Shown: positions 38,001-45,766, numbered from the stretch's first letter. The stretch: 64,000 nucleotides of DNA from Paenibacillus selenitireducens (GCF_002021565.1 NZ_MSZX01000003.1:496027-560026), one strand, 5' to 3'. Numbers and translations: made by a program. The notes: generated by a model not told the origin, from the letters alone.

Positions 38001-38672
38001 ACAGCAGACAGAACTGCCCTGGCTACAGCGATTCAGCAGGCACAGAACTTATATGATAATGCTGTCGTAGGATCGGCTCCAGGCCAATATCCGGCAGCAG
38101 CCAAAGCAGCCTTGCAGCAAGCCATTACAGCAGCGAGTGTGGTTCGTGATAATGCGTCTGCTACCCAGGAAGAATTAAATGCAGCACTTGCAGCATTGGA
38201 TGCCGCCGTGAACACGTTCCGCAACGCGGTGAATCCATCGGCACCAGTGGATAAGACATCATTAACGACAGCGATTGCGAATGCACAAAGTCAACTGAAC
38301 AAAGCTGTCACAGGCAACAAAGTCGGTCAGTATCCAGCAGCAGCCAAAGCTGCGTTGCAGTCGGCTATCACGACGGCAACGGATGTGAAGAACAGCTCTT
38401 CTGCATCGCAGTCGCAAGTGGATGCGGCAGTATCGACATTGAATACAGCACTTGTAACGTTCCAATCTAAGTTGATTACCTTGGTTCCAGGGGCGACGAA
38501 GATTACGATCAATGATCTATCGATCCTTGCGAAATACTTCGGTATGACATCGGCAGATCCGAATTGGAGCAACATTGCCCAAGCGGATATGTTCGATGAG
38601 GGCGAGATTACGATTCGTTCGCTCGCTGCGGTCGCACAATTAATCGTGGGCGATTGGTTCAAAGAGAACTAA
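35046..38672 (+). CDS. Large secreted modular protein: OB-folds, ThuA/GATase-like domain, cohesin-like, FIVAR repeats, degenerate dockerin
   Basis: The 1208-residue protein has a signal peptide (about residues 1-36, ending near TASAASA). Regions in order: an N-terminal OB-fold-like domain (about 37-145, VEGYIVGEV and GKKVQVTGTL), a Pro/Gly linker, a Rossmann-like domain resembling DUF4350/ThuA (about 170-480, KVLFDQSHAQ and FISDHYNADRN), a second OB-fold (about 555-735), a putative Ig domain (about 745-830), a cohesin-like domain (about 835-980), two FIVAR repeats (about 985-1070 and 1075-1140) and a dockerin-like end without the calcium-loop residues. DNA- or glycan-binding is possible. No catalytic motif is certain. 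Its function is not recognised. Confidence 0.78.
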   Translation: MRNRKNLRRLGAIFFALSLLIGNALNFLPGTASAASAINVAQAIAKNNNGETATVEGYIVGEVYNSKPIFSNFQDDLNFLIADTASETDKTKLIDVQITASYRSQYGLKSNPTLAGKKVQVTGTLALYSGINGVKNPSSFVLDGTPGGGNPDPADPGSENIGVPTTLPDGTGKKVLFDQSHAQTAGAADWVVDGAFSDFADGLKAAGFQVDALERTLPYTSQAYDTPAITLSKLKQYNVFVIGEANIPFKASEQEAMLQYVKDGGSIFFISDHYNADRNLNRWDSSEVMNGYRRGAYNNPAKGMAAAEVASGAMEGVTSTDWLGQNFGVRFRYNALGDFTKTDTVKYDQSFGITAGVNDVEMHAGSTMVVLDPTRVKGLVYIPKTTLGWNNAVEKSDPANFPNGGVYKGGGVDEGPFAAIAKLEKGKAAFIGDSSPVEDSTPRYVREDNGSKKTTYDGFKSEGQNSVFLVQTVEWLALQEDYATFENKGIKLDSPTPLLTNGLENPANSVEIPGTEPWGTPAAGYKWYDPATYKAGAYGTGKGAPEVPIPDLTTIAAARQVSDNTYVTVQGIVTSEPGIFGGSGFYMQDGTAGIYVYPTQATGFHVGDKVKITAQKTIFNTEVELMNDAKVEKLDANANIPAAVPAIQTTLNDSNQGTLVTFKDVTVQNYATVTNSLEFDLVKDGVTSRVRVDSRTNINADSFKQSFPAGTKVDITGISSIFKGTYQLKLLKVADVQVASQGNQAPIFTAIDAKSVTEGQHLTFQIEATDADGDVLTYTAPSLPGDAAFDAISREFSWTPQTAGDYTATFRVTDGKGGEATINVSIKVTPAGPASPNTATLTGPASSYAGSAVDLAVGVKNITYGFTTGSIVVQYDPNVLDFATKANTDGTLALAETAVASTWEGAGILATGVKPDKGQILVIVGSTGTDHAVNGTGPLLTLHGTLKSSAAVGTTSVSISGFDVSTDGTSNVLDITQASWHIEVKTADRTALATAIQQAQNLYDNAVVGSAPGQYPAAAKAALQQAITAASVVRDNASATQEELNAALAALDAAVNTFRNAVNPSAPVDKTSLTTAIANAQSQLNKAVTGNKVGQYPAAAKAALQSAITTATDVKNSSSASQSQVDAAVSTLNTALVTFQSKLITLVPGATKITINDLSILAKYFGMTSADPNWSNIAQADMFDEGEITIRSLAAVAQLIVGDWFKEN
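38070..38420 (+). repeat. Tandem FIVAR-encoding repeats inside the large secreted protein
   Basis: The protein stretch QYPAAAKAALQQAIT recurs about 80 residues later as QYPAAAKAALQSAIT, with closely similar DNA. FIVAR modules are common spacers in surface proteins. Confidence 0.7.
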
Positions 38673-38699
38673 TGGATACGTATTTGTAAATGTTAGCGC

Positions 38700-38750
38700 A
38701 GGGATGTTCTTTTAGGGTCTTCATGACCTAAAGGGGCATCCCTTTTTCTA
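38700..38750 (+). terminator. Terminator after the large secreted protein
   Basis: AGGGATG / CATCCCT outer arms and TTTAGGGTC / GACCTAAAG inner arms, then TTTTTC. Confidence 0.8.
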
Positions 38751-38770
38751 TTTTTTGAAGGGCAATGCTC

Positions 38771-38799
38771 TTGCTGGAAACTCCGGATTACGATACAAT
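38771..38799 (+). promoter_or_regulatory. Promoter of the Rrf2 gene
   Basis: TTGCTG and TACAAT are separated by 17 bases. This places transcription start after 38800 and argues against any start codon upstream of it. Confidence 0.6.
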
Positions 38800-38836
38800 G
38801 CAGGGAAGTAACGGGAATAAGGAGGGAGAAGGAACC

Positions 38837-39298
38837 GTGGAAGAACAACAGATATCGAAGAAGCAGCCGAAAGCCTGCCCTTCTACCTATAAAACATTCA
38901 GTCTGTCCTTACAAGCACTTGTGATTCTTGCGAAGCATTCGAGCCTGTGCCCAAGTTCAGATATTGCGCAGGATATACAATCCGAAGCGACCTTGCTGCG
39001 CCGAATTCTATCGGTTTTGTCGAGGGAGAATATTATTGAGACGCGTGAAGGACGTGAGGGTGGATACCGTTTGAGTAAGAGGCCTGAGGAGATTACACTC
39101 GCCGAAGTTTACGCTGCCCTTCACATCGATGAAGCGCGCTGCGTCAGCATGACTGAAGCAACGGGTGAGAATCCTTTTGGGTTGAAAATGAAAGCGGTTA
39201 TGTATGACATCACATCGGAAATCGACCAGAGTATTCTGAATGTATTAGAGAAATATACGATACAGGATCTCGTAAACCGAACATGTGAGCTCGATTGA
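38837..39298 (+). CDS. Rrf2-family transcriptional regulator, HypR-like by context
   Basis: The 153-residue protein has an Rrf2 winged helix (FSLSLQALVILAKHSS, then LLRRILSVLSRENII and EGREGGYRLSK). It has Cys at 14, 38 and 102 from the chosen GTG start, plus one near the C-terminus, but not the Fe-S cysteine trio of IscR/NsrR. GTG 38837 has AAGGAGGG upstream and lies after the promoter. The next gene is a nitroreductase with two matching operators, as in the Bacillus subtilis HypR-HypO pair, where HypR senses hypochlorite or disulfide stress through Cys14. A redox role is inference. Confidence 0.82.
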   Translation: MEEQQISKKQPKACPSTYKTFSLSLQALVILAKHSSLCPSSDIAQDIQSEATLLRRILSVLSRENIIETREGREGGYRLSKRPEEITLAEVYAALHIDEARCVSMTEATGENPFGLKMKAVMYDITSEIDQSILNVLEKYTIQDLVNRTCELD

Positions 39299-39323
39299 CA
39301 TTCTTTATTTCCAGGTATATACT
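39295..39323 (+). promoter_or_regulatory. Promoter of the nitroreductase gene
   Basis: Consensus -35 TTGACA and -10 TATACT with 17-base spacing. The -10 box is overlapped by operator 1. A second candidate promoter, TGAACA (39347) - 17 bases - TATAAT (39370), is overlapped by operator 2. Confidence 0.75.
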
Positions 39324-39342
39324 GTGCGAATAGAGACACAGT
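39321..39342. promoter_or_regulatory. Rrf2-type operator 1
   Basis: ACTGTG - 10 bases - CACAGT, an exact inverted repeat that overlaps the -10 box. Confidence 0.75.
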
Positions 39343-39359
39343 AATATGAACAGCATTTA

Positions 39360-39381
39360 ACTGTGTGTATATAATCACAGT
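39360..39381. promoter_or_regulatory. Rrf2-type operator 2
   Basis: ACTGTG - 10 bases - CACAGT again, 39 bases centre to centre from operator 1, ending about 26 bases before the nitroreductase ATG. Confidence 0.75.
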
Positions 39382-39406
39382 ATAGGCTGCATAGGAGGAT
39401 GAAACC

Positions 39407-40051
39407 ATGTCTACGTCAGTTGATCAAAAGCAAGACTTCTTTACCGTTGTGCATGAACGCCATTCTGTACGTTATTATGATCCAAGCGTCCAAATTTCCA
39501 AGCAGGAGTTGGAAGACATCTTACAGGAAGCAACGTTGGCACCATCTTCTAGCAATCTTCAACCTTGGCGGTTTCTCGTCATCGACGAGCAAGCTTTGAA
39601 GGAGAAATTGCTGCCTATCGCGTACAATCAACAACAGGTGGTAGATGCATCGGCGGTAATCGCCGTTTTCGGAGACATGGAGTGGTTCAACGAAGGGGAG
39701 AAGATCTACGCCAAGTCTGTTGAAGCGGGTTACATGAGCGAAGCAGTGAAACAGCAAATGGTCGCGACCGTAGATAATGGATACCGCAACATGGATGAAG
39801 CGCGCAAGAAGAAAATCGTGCATATCGACGGTGGTCTGATCAGCATGCAGTTGATGTTGGTGGCTCGTGCAAAAGGATATGATACGGTCCCTATGGGTGG
39901 GTATGACGTGGCGAAATTTAACGAAGCGTTCGAAATTCCTGCACACTATGAGAATATTATGCTGATTGCCTTGGGCAAAGCAGCGAAACCAGGTCATGCA
40001 ACCGTTCGCCTATCGGTGGATGAAGTGACGCATTGGAATACAATTAAATAA
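39407..40051 (+). CDS. Nitroreductase-family FMN oxidoreductase
   Basis: The 214-residue protein has the family FMN-binding start ERHSVRYYDP, the loop APSSSNLQPWRF and a C-terminal PMGGYD/ALGKAAKP segment. The ATG has AGGAGG upstream. Such enzymes reduce nitro compounds or quinones using NAD(P)H. The adjoining Rrf2 gene and paired operators suggest induction by oxidative or electrophile stress. Confidence 0.9.
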   Translation: MSTSVDQKQDFFTVVHERHSVRYYDPSVQISKQELEDILQEATLAPSSSNLQPWRFLVIDEQALKEKLLPIAYNQQQVVDASAVIAVFGDMEWFNEGEKIYAKSVEAGYMSEAVKQQMVATVDNGYRNMDEARKKKIVHIDGGLISMQLMLVARAKGYDTVPMGGYDVAKFNEAFEIPAHYENIMLIALGKAAKPGHATVRLSVDEVTHWNTIK

Positions 40052-40072
40052 ACAGATCGAATAGACAGTTCG

Positions 40073-40104
40073 AAAAGGCAGGGGAAACCCTGCCTTTTCT
40101 TATT
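40073..40104 (+). terminator. Terminator after the nitroreductase gene
   Basis: AAAAGGCAGGG / CCCTGCCTTTT around a GAAA loop, then a T-rich tail. Confidence 0.85.
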
Positions 40105-40164
40105 TTGGAAGACAAAGGATATCGATATAGCGTAGAATGAGGAAGACAAAGGAGGCGATCTGTT

Positions 40165-41037
40165 TTGAAGATACATAGAAAGCAAACCCTGTCGGAACAA
40201 GAACTGCAAGATATACGCGAATTAGCGGATATCTGCAATCTGTTGGACGGCATTCAATTGAAATTAAATTGGGTATCGTTACAGACTCGTTCCGGGGAAG
40301 AAACGAACGATTTCCTAATCTATAATGATGCGGGCGATCTAATTGGTTACTTAGGCATGTACGTGTTCCGTTCGTCCGAGGCGGAGATTAGCGGCATGGT
40401 CCACCCTCGTTATCGTAGACAAGGCCTCTTCCGGAAGCTGGTTGATGCGGCGTTAACCGAATGCCGGCAACGAGAGTTCCCTAAAGTTCTATTTATCTGT
40501 CATCATGCGTCTGCTTCAGGCAAAGCATTCTTGATTGAAGCAGGGACAACCTATACGATGTCAGAGCATTGGATGCGCTGTGAATGGGCTGACGTAACGA
40601 ACGTTGAACGTTCTGCTGCCCTGGCGATGGAGATCCGTGCTGCTGATGTCGAAGATACGGAAGTTCTTGTGTCCTTGAACCAAGACGGATTTGATATGAC
40701 AGAAGAAGATAGCAGAGAATATGTGGAACGCTGCTTCGGCAGTCCGTTGGAATATACCTTTATTGCAGAATTAGAGGGTCAGCCGATCGGTAAGTTAGGC
40801 GTGACCTATGAAGATGGTGCGGCATTTATTTATGGCTTTTGCGTGCAGCCCACATTACGGGGGAAAGGCTACGGGCGAGCCATTCTGCGCGGGCTAATAG
40901 AGCAGCTGAATCGGGAGCGGAGCATATCGCGCTTCGAATTGGAGGTTGCCGTAAAGAACGAGCGAGCTTTAGGCATCTACGAGTCCTGCGGTTTCCGTGT
41001 GGTCAGTGCGAATGACTACTATGTGTTGACGGTATAA
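40165..41037 (+). CDS. Tandem GNAT-family N-acetyltransferase
   Basis: The 290-residue protein contains two GNAT folds. The N-terminal one has GMVHPRYRRQGLFRKL and the C-terminal one has FCVQPTLRGKGYGRAIL, both acetyl-CoA-binding signatures. TTG 40165 is used, with AAAGGAGG 9 bases upstream and no closer ATG. The substrate is unknown. Confidence 0.85.
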   Translation: MKIHRKQTLSEQELQDIRELADICNLLDGIQLKLNWVSLQTRSGEETNDFLIYNDAGDLIGYLGMYVFRSSEAEISGMVHPRYRRQGLFRKLVDAALTECRQREFPKVLFICHHASASGKAFLIEAGTTYTMSEHWMRCEWADVTNVERSAALAMEIRAADVEDTEVLVSLNQDGFDMTEEDSREYVERCFGSPLEYTFIAELEGQPIGKLGVTYEDGAAFIYGFCVQPTLRGKGYGRAILRGLIEQLNRERSISRFELEVAVKNERALGIYESCGFRVVSANDYYVLTV

Positions 41038-41059
41038 TATCAATACGTATTAAATAGGA

Positions 41060-41095
41060 AAGAGCCCTTTACCCGTATCCGGGTAGAGGGCTCTT
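41060..41095. terminator. Bidirectional terminator between the GNAT and DHA2 genes
   Basis: AAGAGCCCTTTACCC / GGGTAGAGGGCTCTT between two converging genes (perfect but for a central A/T context). Confidence 0.85.
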
Positions 41096-41101
41096 CAGCG
41101 T

Positions 41102-42652
41102 TTAAGATGAAGATGTCGTAGATGTCTCATTCGCAACTTCGGATGACGCTTCCTTGAAGCTCTTTAACTTATCGTTCGTCATGTAGAACGTGAACAGCAA
41201 GGCGAGCACCGTTGGGATGAGTGACCAGAGGAACGTCGTCGCAATGGAAGAAGAGAGTGCATGCGTTATTTTGTCCAGAATGTCTGAAGGAATGCTCGCT
41301 CGAGCTTCCGGTGACAGAATTGCCCGCGGATCAGACATCATTTCTCCTTGTGGGGCCGCTTGCCCCATGCCCGAGAAGGCGGATTGCAGTCGGTCGGTAA
41401 ATTCCGTTCGTTGAACCATACCGAAGATCGTAATCCCGATCGTCATCCCCAAGGAGCGGATAAACGCGATCGTGGAGTTGGCAGACCCGCGCTGCGAAGC
41501 ATCAAAATGGTGAATCGCAGCCATTCCTAACACGGAGAAGGAAGCGCCAAGTCCCAAGCCGGTAATGACCATATACCACGTAATCATCCCGCGAGTTGTA
41601 TCCGTCGTAATGGTGGTTAACAAGGCAATTCCTAGGAGGAAGATCAGCATGAATGCGACCATGACTTTACGATATCCAAATTTCGCGGAAGCCATCGCCC
41701 CAATCTGTGCAGATACGGTCGTACCTAACATCATAGGCAATAGAATCATCCCTGAATTGGTTGCCGTACCGCCGGTTACCCCTTGAACGAAGATCGGAAT
41801 ATAGACCGCCGTGGCAATGAAGGCGGCTCCCGAGAACAATCCGATAATGGTACTGGAAGCGAATAGCCGATTCTTAAACATCGCAAAGGAGATAATCGGT
41901 TCCTTAGCATGGCGCTCGATCAGGATGAAGATCAGGAACAATACCGCAAATCCAGCGAATAAGCTGATGATGATTGAAGAATCCCAGGCGTAGGTGCCTC
42001 CGCCAAGCTCCAACGCAAACATCAAGCAAATGATCGAACCTACGAGGGTAGCTGCGCCGCCCCAGTCAATTTGCTGCCGTGCATGCACATGGGACTCTTT
42101 ATAGAAGAAGATCACGAGCAGAAGAGAGACGACGCCAAGGGGCACATTAATGAAGAAGATCCAGTGCCATGTGAAGGTGTCTGTTATAAATGCACCGAGC
42201 AGGGGGCCGAATATGCTGGAAAGCCCGAAGACCGCACCGAACAATCCGCCCATTTTACCACGTTTCTCGACGGGGAAAATATCAAACATAATCGTAAAGG
42301 CAATGGGTATCAGCGCACCGCCGCCAATCCCTTGAATCGCCCGGTAAATACTTAATTGTGTGATCGTCTCGGCCGTAGAGCAGAGCAATGAGCCTGCGAG
42401 AAAGAAGATTAACCCAAAGACGAAAAACCGTTTGCGTCCATACATGTCGGACAGTTTACCGAAGATCGGCATGCCAGCCATTTCGGCGACCATATACGCC
42501 GAAGTCACCCACACGAATTTGTCCATGCCTCCTAAATCCGAGACGATGGTCCCCATGGCCGTCGATACGATCGTATTATCCATCGATGCCATAAGGATGC
42601 CGAGCAGCAGTGCTGCAACGACTAAGCCTAAATTATTTTTTCCCCTAACCAT
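41102..42652 (-). CDS. DHA2-family (EmrB/QacA-type) MFS drug exporter
   Basis: The 516-residue protein has about 14 membrane helices, the DHA2 motif near the start (LMASMDNTIVSTAMGTI), GKLSDMYGRKRFFVFGL, and motif C in GLFGAVFGLSSIFGPLLGAF. ATG 42652 has AAAGGTGG at proper distance; the TTG at 42661 is too close. It lies 31 bases downstream of the bacF gene and may be cotranscribed with it, unlike the Bacillus yhbDEF-prkA arrangement. Confidence 0.88.
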   Translation of the reverse strand: MVRGKNNLGLVVAALLLGILMASMDNTIVSTAMGTIVSDLGGMDKFVWVTSAYMVAEMAGMPIFGKLSDMYGRKRFFVFGLIFFLAGSLLCSTAETITQLSIYRAIQGIGGGALIPIAFTIMFDIFPVEKRGKMGGLFGAVFGLSSIFGPLLGAFITDTFTWHWIFFINVPLGVVSLLLVIFFYKESHVHARQQIDWGGAATLVGSIICLMFALELGGGTYAWDSSIIISLFAGFAVLFLIFILIERHAKEPIISFAMFKNRLFASSTIIGLFSGAAFIATAVYIPIFVQGVTGGTATNSGMILLPMMLGTTVSAQIGAMASAKFGYRKVMVAFMLIFLLGIALLTTITTDTTRGMITWYMVITGLGLGASFSVLGMAAIHHFDASQRGSANSTIAFIRSLGMTIGITIFGMVQRTEFTDRLQSAFSGMGQAAPQGEMMSDPRAILSPEARASIPSDILDKITHALSSSIATTFLWSLIPTVLALLFTFYMTNDKLKSFKEASSEVANETSTTSSS

Positions 42653-42683
42653 GTCTAACAATCCACCTTTTCATGTCATGAGT

Positions 42684-43421
42684 TTATACTTGGGAATAAT
42701 GATTCACGATCGCATCGGAAGCTTGGTTGTACGTATTCCGGTATTCGACGTGCTCGATGTGGCAACCGGGTCCGATCGTAACATTGTTCCCCCGGACAAA
42801 TTGAGCGGTGGTATTCTCCAATACGATGTCATCCCCTTCGATACTGCGTGCTGTGAGCCGCGCATCCGGTTGGATTTTGAACATATCGAACAAGGACTTC
42901 ATCATCCCAGAGATCCCTTGTGCTTTCTTGACTGTAATATGCTCACCGCCGATTTCATTGGCTTGTGAGGGCCAATAGAGCTGTACATCCATTTGTCCTG
43001 CATTCAGCAAGCCTTTGACGTCGAATGCGCCTTTGCCATAGAGACGGTCGATTTCGCAATCTCCATCTACTTGAACCATACCGTAGAGCTTCAGCTCTTG
43101 CCCGAACAGGTTGTTCTTCACGTTGAGCTGCCCGTTAATCTTGCCATCCCGTATGGTGGCATCGCCATGAACCGTCATTTCGCCATTTACGGTTGTTTTG
43201 TCATTCGATACGGTGCCGTTCACCACGGTCGTACCATGGACTTTGAAAATTTGCGAGACGAATTGCCCTGTGATGTCGGCCGTGCCTGTGCACCCGAATG
43301 TGATGCAATCGATATCGCCTGTGAGCTTTCCCTCGCCCATAATACGGATTTGATTATAGGTCCCTCCGGCAGCACTTGCTGTGCCTGTAATTCGAATGTT
43401 TTGCCGATCCTGTGTGTTCAT
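42684..43421 (-). CDS. bacF: Bactofilin-family polymer-forming protein, BacF-like
   Basis: The 245-residue protein is a right-handed beta-helix of short repeats (GTASAAGG, GDIDCITF, GTVSNDKTTVNGEMTVHGD), with glycine turns every 17-19 residues, followed by an unusual C-terminal part. Together with the upstream paralogue and a YhbD-type gene it matches the yhbD-yhbE-yhbF (bacE-bacF) arrangement of Bacillus subtilis, whose products form cytoskeletal assemblies needed for flagellar motility. Confidence 0.78.
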   Translation of the reverse strand: MNTQDRQNIRITGTASAAGGTYNQIRIMGEGKLTGDIDCITFGCTGTADITGQFVSQIFKVHGTTVVNGTVSNDKTTVNGEMTVHGDATIRDGKINGQLNVKNNLFGQELKLYGMVQVDGDCEIDRLYGKGAFDVKGLLNAGQMDVQLYWPSQANEIGGEHITVKKAQGISGMMKSLFDMFKIQPDARLTARSIEGDDIVLENTTAQFVRGNNVTIGPGCHIEHVEYRNTYNQASDAIVNHYSQV

Positions 43422-43449
43422 CGTGGATTGCCTCCCCTTACTCTATTAT

Positions 43450-44121
43450 TTAAAGTCGTAATTGATGATTCACTTTTGCGCTCGGATGGATGTGTAAATG
43501 TTCTTTGTATTCCACGCGGTCAATGACGCAATCCGGTCCGATCGCCACTTGATTGCCGCGTACGACTTGCGCTTTTGTATTTTCGAGCGTCACATGATCG
43601 CCTTCAATGACTTCAGCGGACAGATGCGAATTGAACAATGCGCCCATCATCTTATTCATAAGATTTCCGCGGATTTGCTTCACGGTAATTTGTTCGCCAC
43701 CGATTTCGTTCGCGCGGCAGCGGCCGTGAATGTGAATCATAATGTTGCCTGCGTTCAGCATACCTTCAATAACAAAGGTGCCGCTCGCTTGGAATTGTTC
43801 AGCCGAGCAGTTTGCGCCGATTTTGACATCCCCATTGAAATGAATCGAATCGCAGGTCAATGGACCTTGAATCGTGACTTTACCGTCCATTTGCATGCTG
43901 TCTGCGCGAACAGCGCCTTTGATGGTACTCATGCCGTTAATTCGTACAATGTCGGCTTGTAAGTTGCCTTCTACTTTGGCTGTACCATTGGCTTGAAATT
44001 GCCGGCATGTGACATCGCCACGAATTTTACCGACGCCGTCGATGTTGACTTGGTTGAATGTACCGCCGGATGAGCTGGCAATACCGGATATGCTAATGTC
44101 TCCTAAAGGTTGTGTATTCAT
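43450..44121 (-). CDS. bacE: Bactofilin-family polymer-forming protein, BacE-like
   Basis: The 223-residue protein shares the repeat pattern of its downstream neighbour (ISGIASSSGGTFNQVNIDG, AEVIEGDHVTLENTKAQ, NQVAIGPDCVIDRVEY), so the two are paralogues. They are 28 bases apart. No membrane segment or signal peptide is seen, so a cytoplasmic polymer is likely. Confidence 0.8.
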   Translation of the reverse strand: MNTQPLGDISISGIASSSGGTFNQVNIDGVGKIRGDVTCRQFQANGTAKVEGNLQADIVRINGMSTIKGAVRADSMQMDGKVTIQGPLTCDSIHFNGDVKIGANCSAEQFQASGTFVIEGMLNAGNIMIHIHGRCRANEIGGEQITVKQIRGNLMNKMMGALFNSHLSAEVIEGDHVTLENTKAQVVRGNQVAIGPDCVIDRVEYKEHLHIHPSAKVNHQLRL

Positions 44122-44137
44122 TGGAATATTCCTCCGA

Positions 44138-44761
44138 TCAAGATAAATGTGTTTTTAACGCTTCAATCGAACTGGAAATGACGAGTCGCTTGACCAGCTT
44201 GGCGTTATTCTCGAGGTATACTTCGCTAGCCCCTGAAATCAACAGGAATGTTGCGATGCCCATTTTGCGAATAAATAAGAGATCGCAGCTCTTGCCGTCA
44301 AATTTCTTGTAATGATCGTTCAGCACTTGCAGGAGAATCTTCCCTTCGTCCAAGCTCATTTCGCCCGTAAGCAGCAATTGGTCCAATACATAGACAGCGA
44401 TCAATCGTTCATAGGTGAGCACATCCCAATCCCCAATTTGGTCGGTTAATAGCTTCAGGGATATTTCGGATACGATGTTGCGTTCGATGATATCCTTCTT
44501 ATAGAGTGCCGTTTCCGTCAAACTGGGGGAGAATAGGTCTGCTAAGTCATCTAGCGAGGTGTTGTCTTTCAAGTTAACGATTTTATCTATACGTTCCAAT
44601 ATTTTATCCTTTGGAAAAAAGGTTTCTTGACCTGTGAACGTAGATTTGCGAATGAACCAATCTTCCGGAATCAGATCCTTGCGCTTCCAGCGGTATAATT
44701 GTCCGTAGGAGATACCGGTCAGCTCGAGTAGATCTTTTTTAGATATCAAATGGTCTTCCAT
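44138..44761 (-). CDS. yhbD: YhbD-like (DUF4004) DNA-binding protein
   Basis: The 207-residue protein begins with a MerR-like helix-turn-helix (ISKKDLLELTGISYGQLYRWKRKDLIP) and continues with a helical YhbD-type domain. It is the first gene of the bactofilin operon, with GAGGAGG just before its ATG. A double operator dyad overlaps its promoter, which fits autoregulation. Confidence 0.78.
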   Translation of the reverse strand: MEDHLISKKDLLELTGISYGQLYRWKRKDLIPEDWFIRKSTFTGQETFFPKDKILERIDKIVNLKDNTSLDDLADLFSPSLTETALYKKDIIERNIVSEISLKLLTDQIGDWDVLTYERLIAVYVLDQLLLTGEMSLDEGKILLQVLNDHYKKFDGKSCDLLFIRKMGIATFLLISGASEVYLENNAKLVKRLVISSSIEALKTHLS

Positions 44762-44789
44762 GGTGGTGACCTCCTCATTGTGATGTTAA

Positions 44790-44826
44790 CGAAACAATGT
44801 TACGCATGTATCGTAACACTGTTTCG
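44790..44826. promoter_or_regulatory. Two operator dyads upstream of yhbD
   Basis: CGAAACAATGTTACG (44790-44804) and CGTAACACTGTTTCG (44812-44826) are related dyads of form CGWAACA-N-TGTTWCG, 22 bases centre to centre. Together they also form a roughly 20-bp inverted repeat with a 7-base gap. Confidence 0.65.
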
Positions 44827-44838
44827 TTACGAATTCAA
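44810..44838 (-). promoter_or_regulatory. Candidate promoter of the yhbD operon
   Basis: On the minus strand -35 TTGAAT (44838-44833) and -10 TACGAT (44815-44810) are 17 bases apart. The first dyad lies in the spacer and -10, as with MerR-type regulators. Confidence 0.45.
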
Positions 44839-44958
44839 GAGGCTGGCTTTAAATTCCCTTTTTTTGGGCGAATGCGAGGGGGTTTTGCTTTGACAATCGG
44901 AATGCACTAGACTGAAATATGATGCTACATCAATCTTTTCTGGAATGGGGGAGTTGGC

Positions 44959-45630
44959 ATGTTACTTCAGCTTGAATTCCTGCTTCGACTGATCATCGCA
45001 GGGATTTGCGGCGTCATGATCGGGTATGAACGTAAAAGTCGGATGAAAGAAGCGGGTGTGCGAACACACTTTGTTGTGGCCATTGGTGCGGCACTGATGA
45101 TGATGGTGTCGAAGTATGGCTTTGATGATATATTAGGCCATGAGGGTGTTGGTTTAGATCCATCTCGTGTCGCATCGCAAGTTGTAAGCGGTATATCGTT
45201 TCTGGGGGCGGGGATGATCTTTCTTCAACGCCAGCATGTCAAAGGGTTGACGACGGCAGCGGGAATCTGGACAACAGCGGGCATTGGGCTTGCGTTTGGC
45301 TCCGGGATGTATTTTATGGGGGCTGGCGTGACCCTGATTATTCTTGCGGGGCAGAAATTATTGCATCGTCAGTTCCGCTGGCTCGCATTTCCGAAATCCG
45401 AACAGCTTATTCTTCAAATGGAGAATGAACCTGACCTGGTGGGTGGAATCACGCGGATACTGATGGATAAGAATATATCGATCTTGAATTTTCATGCAGA
45501 AAAGATGGATAAGGAAGCGGCCTATATTGAAATCTATATGCAAGTGAAAGTTCCCGGATCGTATCCGGGCACGGAGTTGTTGTCCTTGATCCAAGAAATT
45601 CCCGGCGTGAAGTCGGTTGAGTTGCAATAA
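44959..45630 (+). CDS. MgtC/SapB-family membrane protein
   Basis: The 223-residue protein has about five membrane helices with the MgtC signature GYERKSRMKEAGVRTHFVVAIGAALMM and GLTTAAGIWTTAGIGLAFGSGMY, followed by a C-terminal ACT-like domain (about residues 150-223). Members are linked to magnesium adaptation and cation homeostasis. The ATG has GGGGGAG upstream. No magnesium riboswitch was recognised in the 197-base leader. Confidence 0.87.
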   Translation: MLLQLEFLLRLIIAGICGVMIGYERKSRMKEAGVRTHFVVAIGAALMMMVSKYGFDDILGHEGVGLDPSRVASQVVSGISFLGAGMIFLQRQHVKGLTTAAGIWTTAGIGLAFGSGMYFMGAGVTLIILAGQKLLHRQFRWLAFPKSEQLILQMENEPDLVGGITRILMDKNISILNFHAEKMDKEAAYIEIYMQVKVPGSYPGTELLSLIQEIPGVKSVELQ

Positions 45631-45650
45631 GGTTGTTTCTATAATGGAGC

Positions 45651-45682
45651 AGAGCAGTCCCAGGTGGGGCTGCTCTTTTTTG
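45651..45682 (+). terminator. Terminator after the MgtC gene
   Basis: AGAGCAGTCCC / GGGGCTGCTCT stem followed by TTTTT. Confidence 0.85.
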
Positions 45683-45766
45683 GGTTCAAATCGCTGAGGA
45701 TCGACATGAGTGCATAGTCTTCAGGATCGATTTGAAAATTAGGCGAAAATTATGCTTGTCCATTTA

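Noticed and set aside
42360-42968. Plus-strand frame of 202 codons opposite the DHA2 exporter and bacF
   Set aside because: It spans two real minus-strand genes and has no family features.
44762-44958. Magnesium riboswitch upstream of the MgtC gene
   Set aside because: The region is short, and its main structure is the operator dyads that belong to the opposite-strand yhbD promoter.
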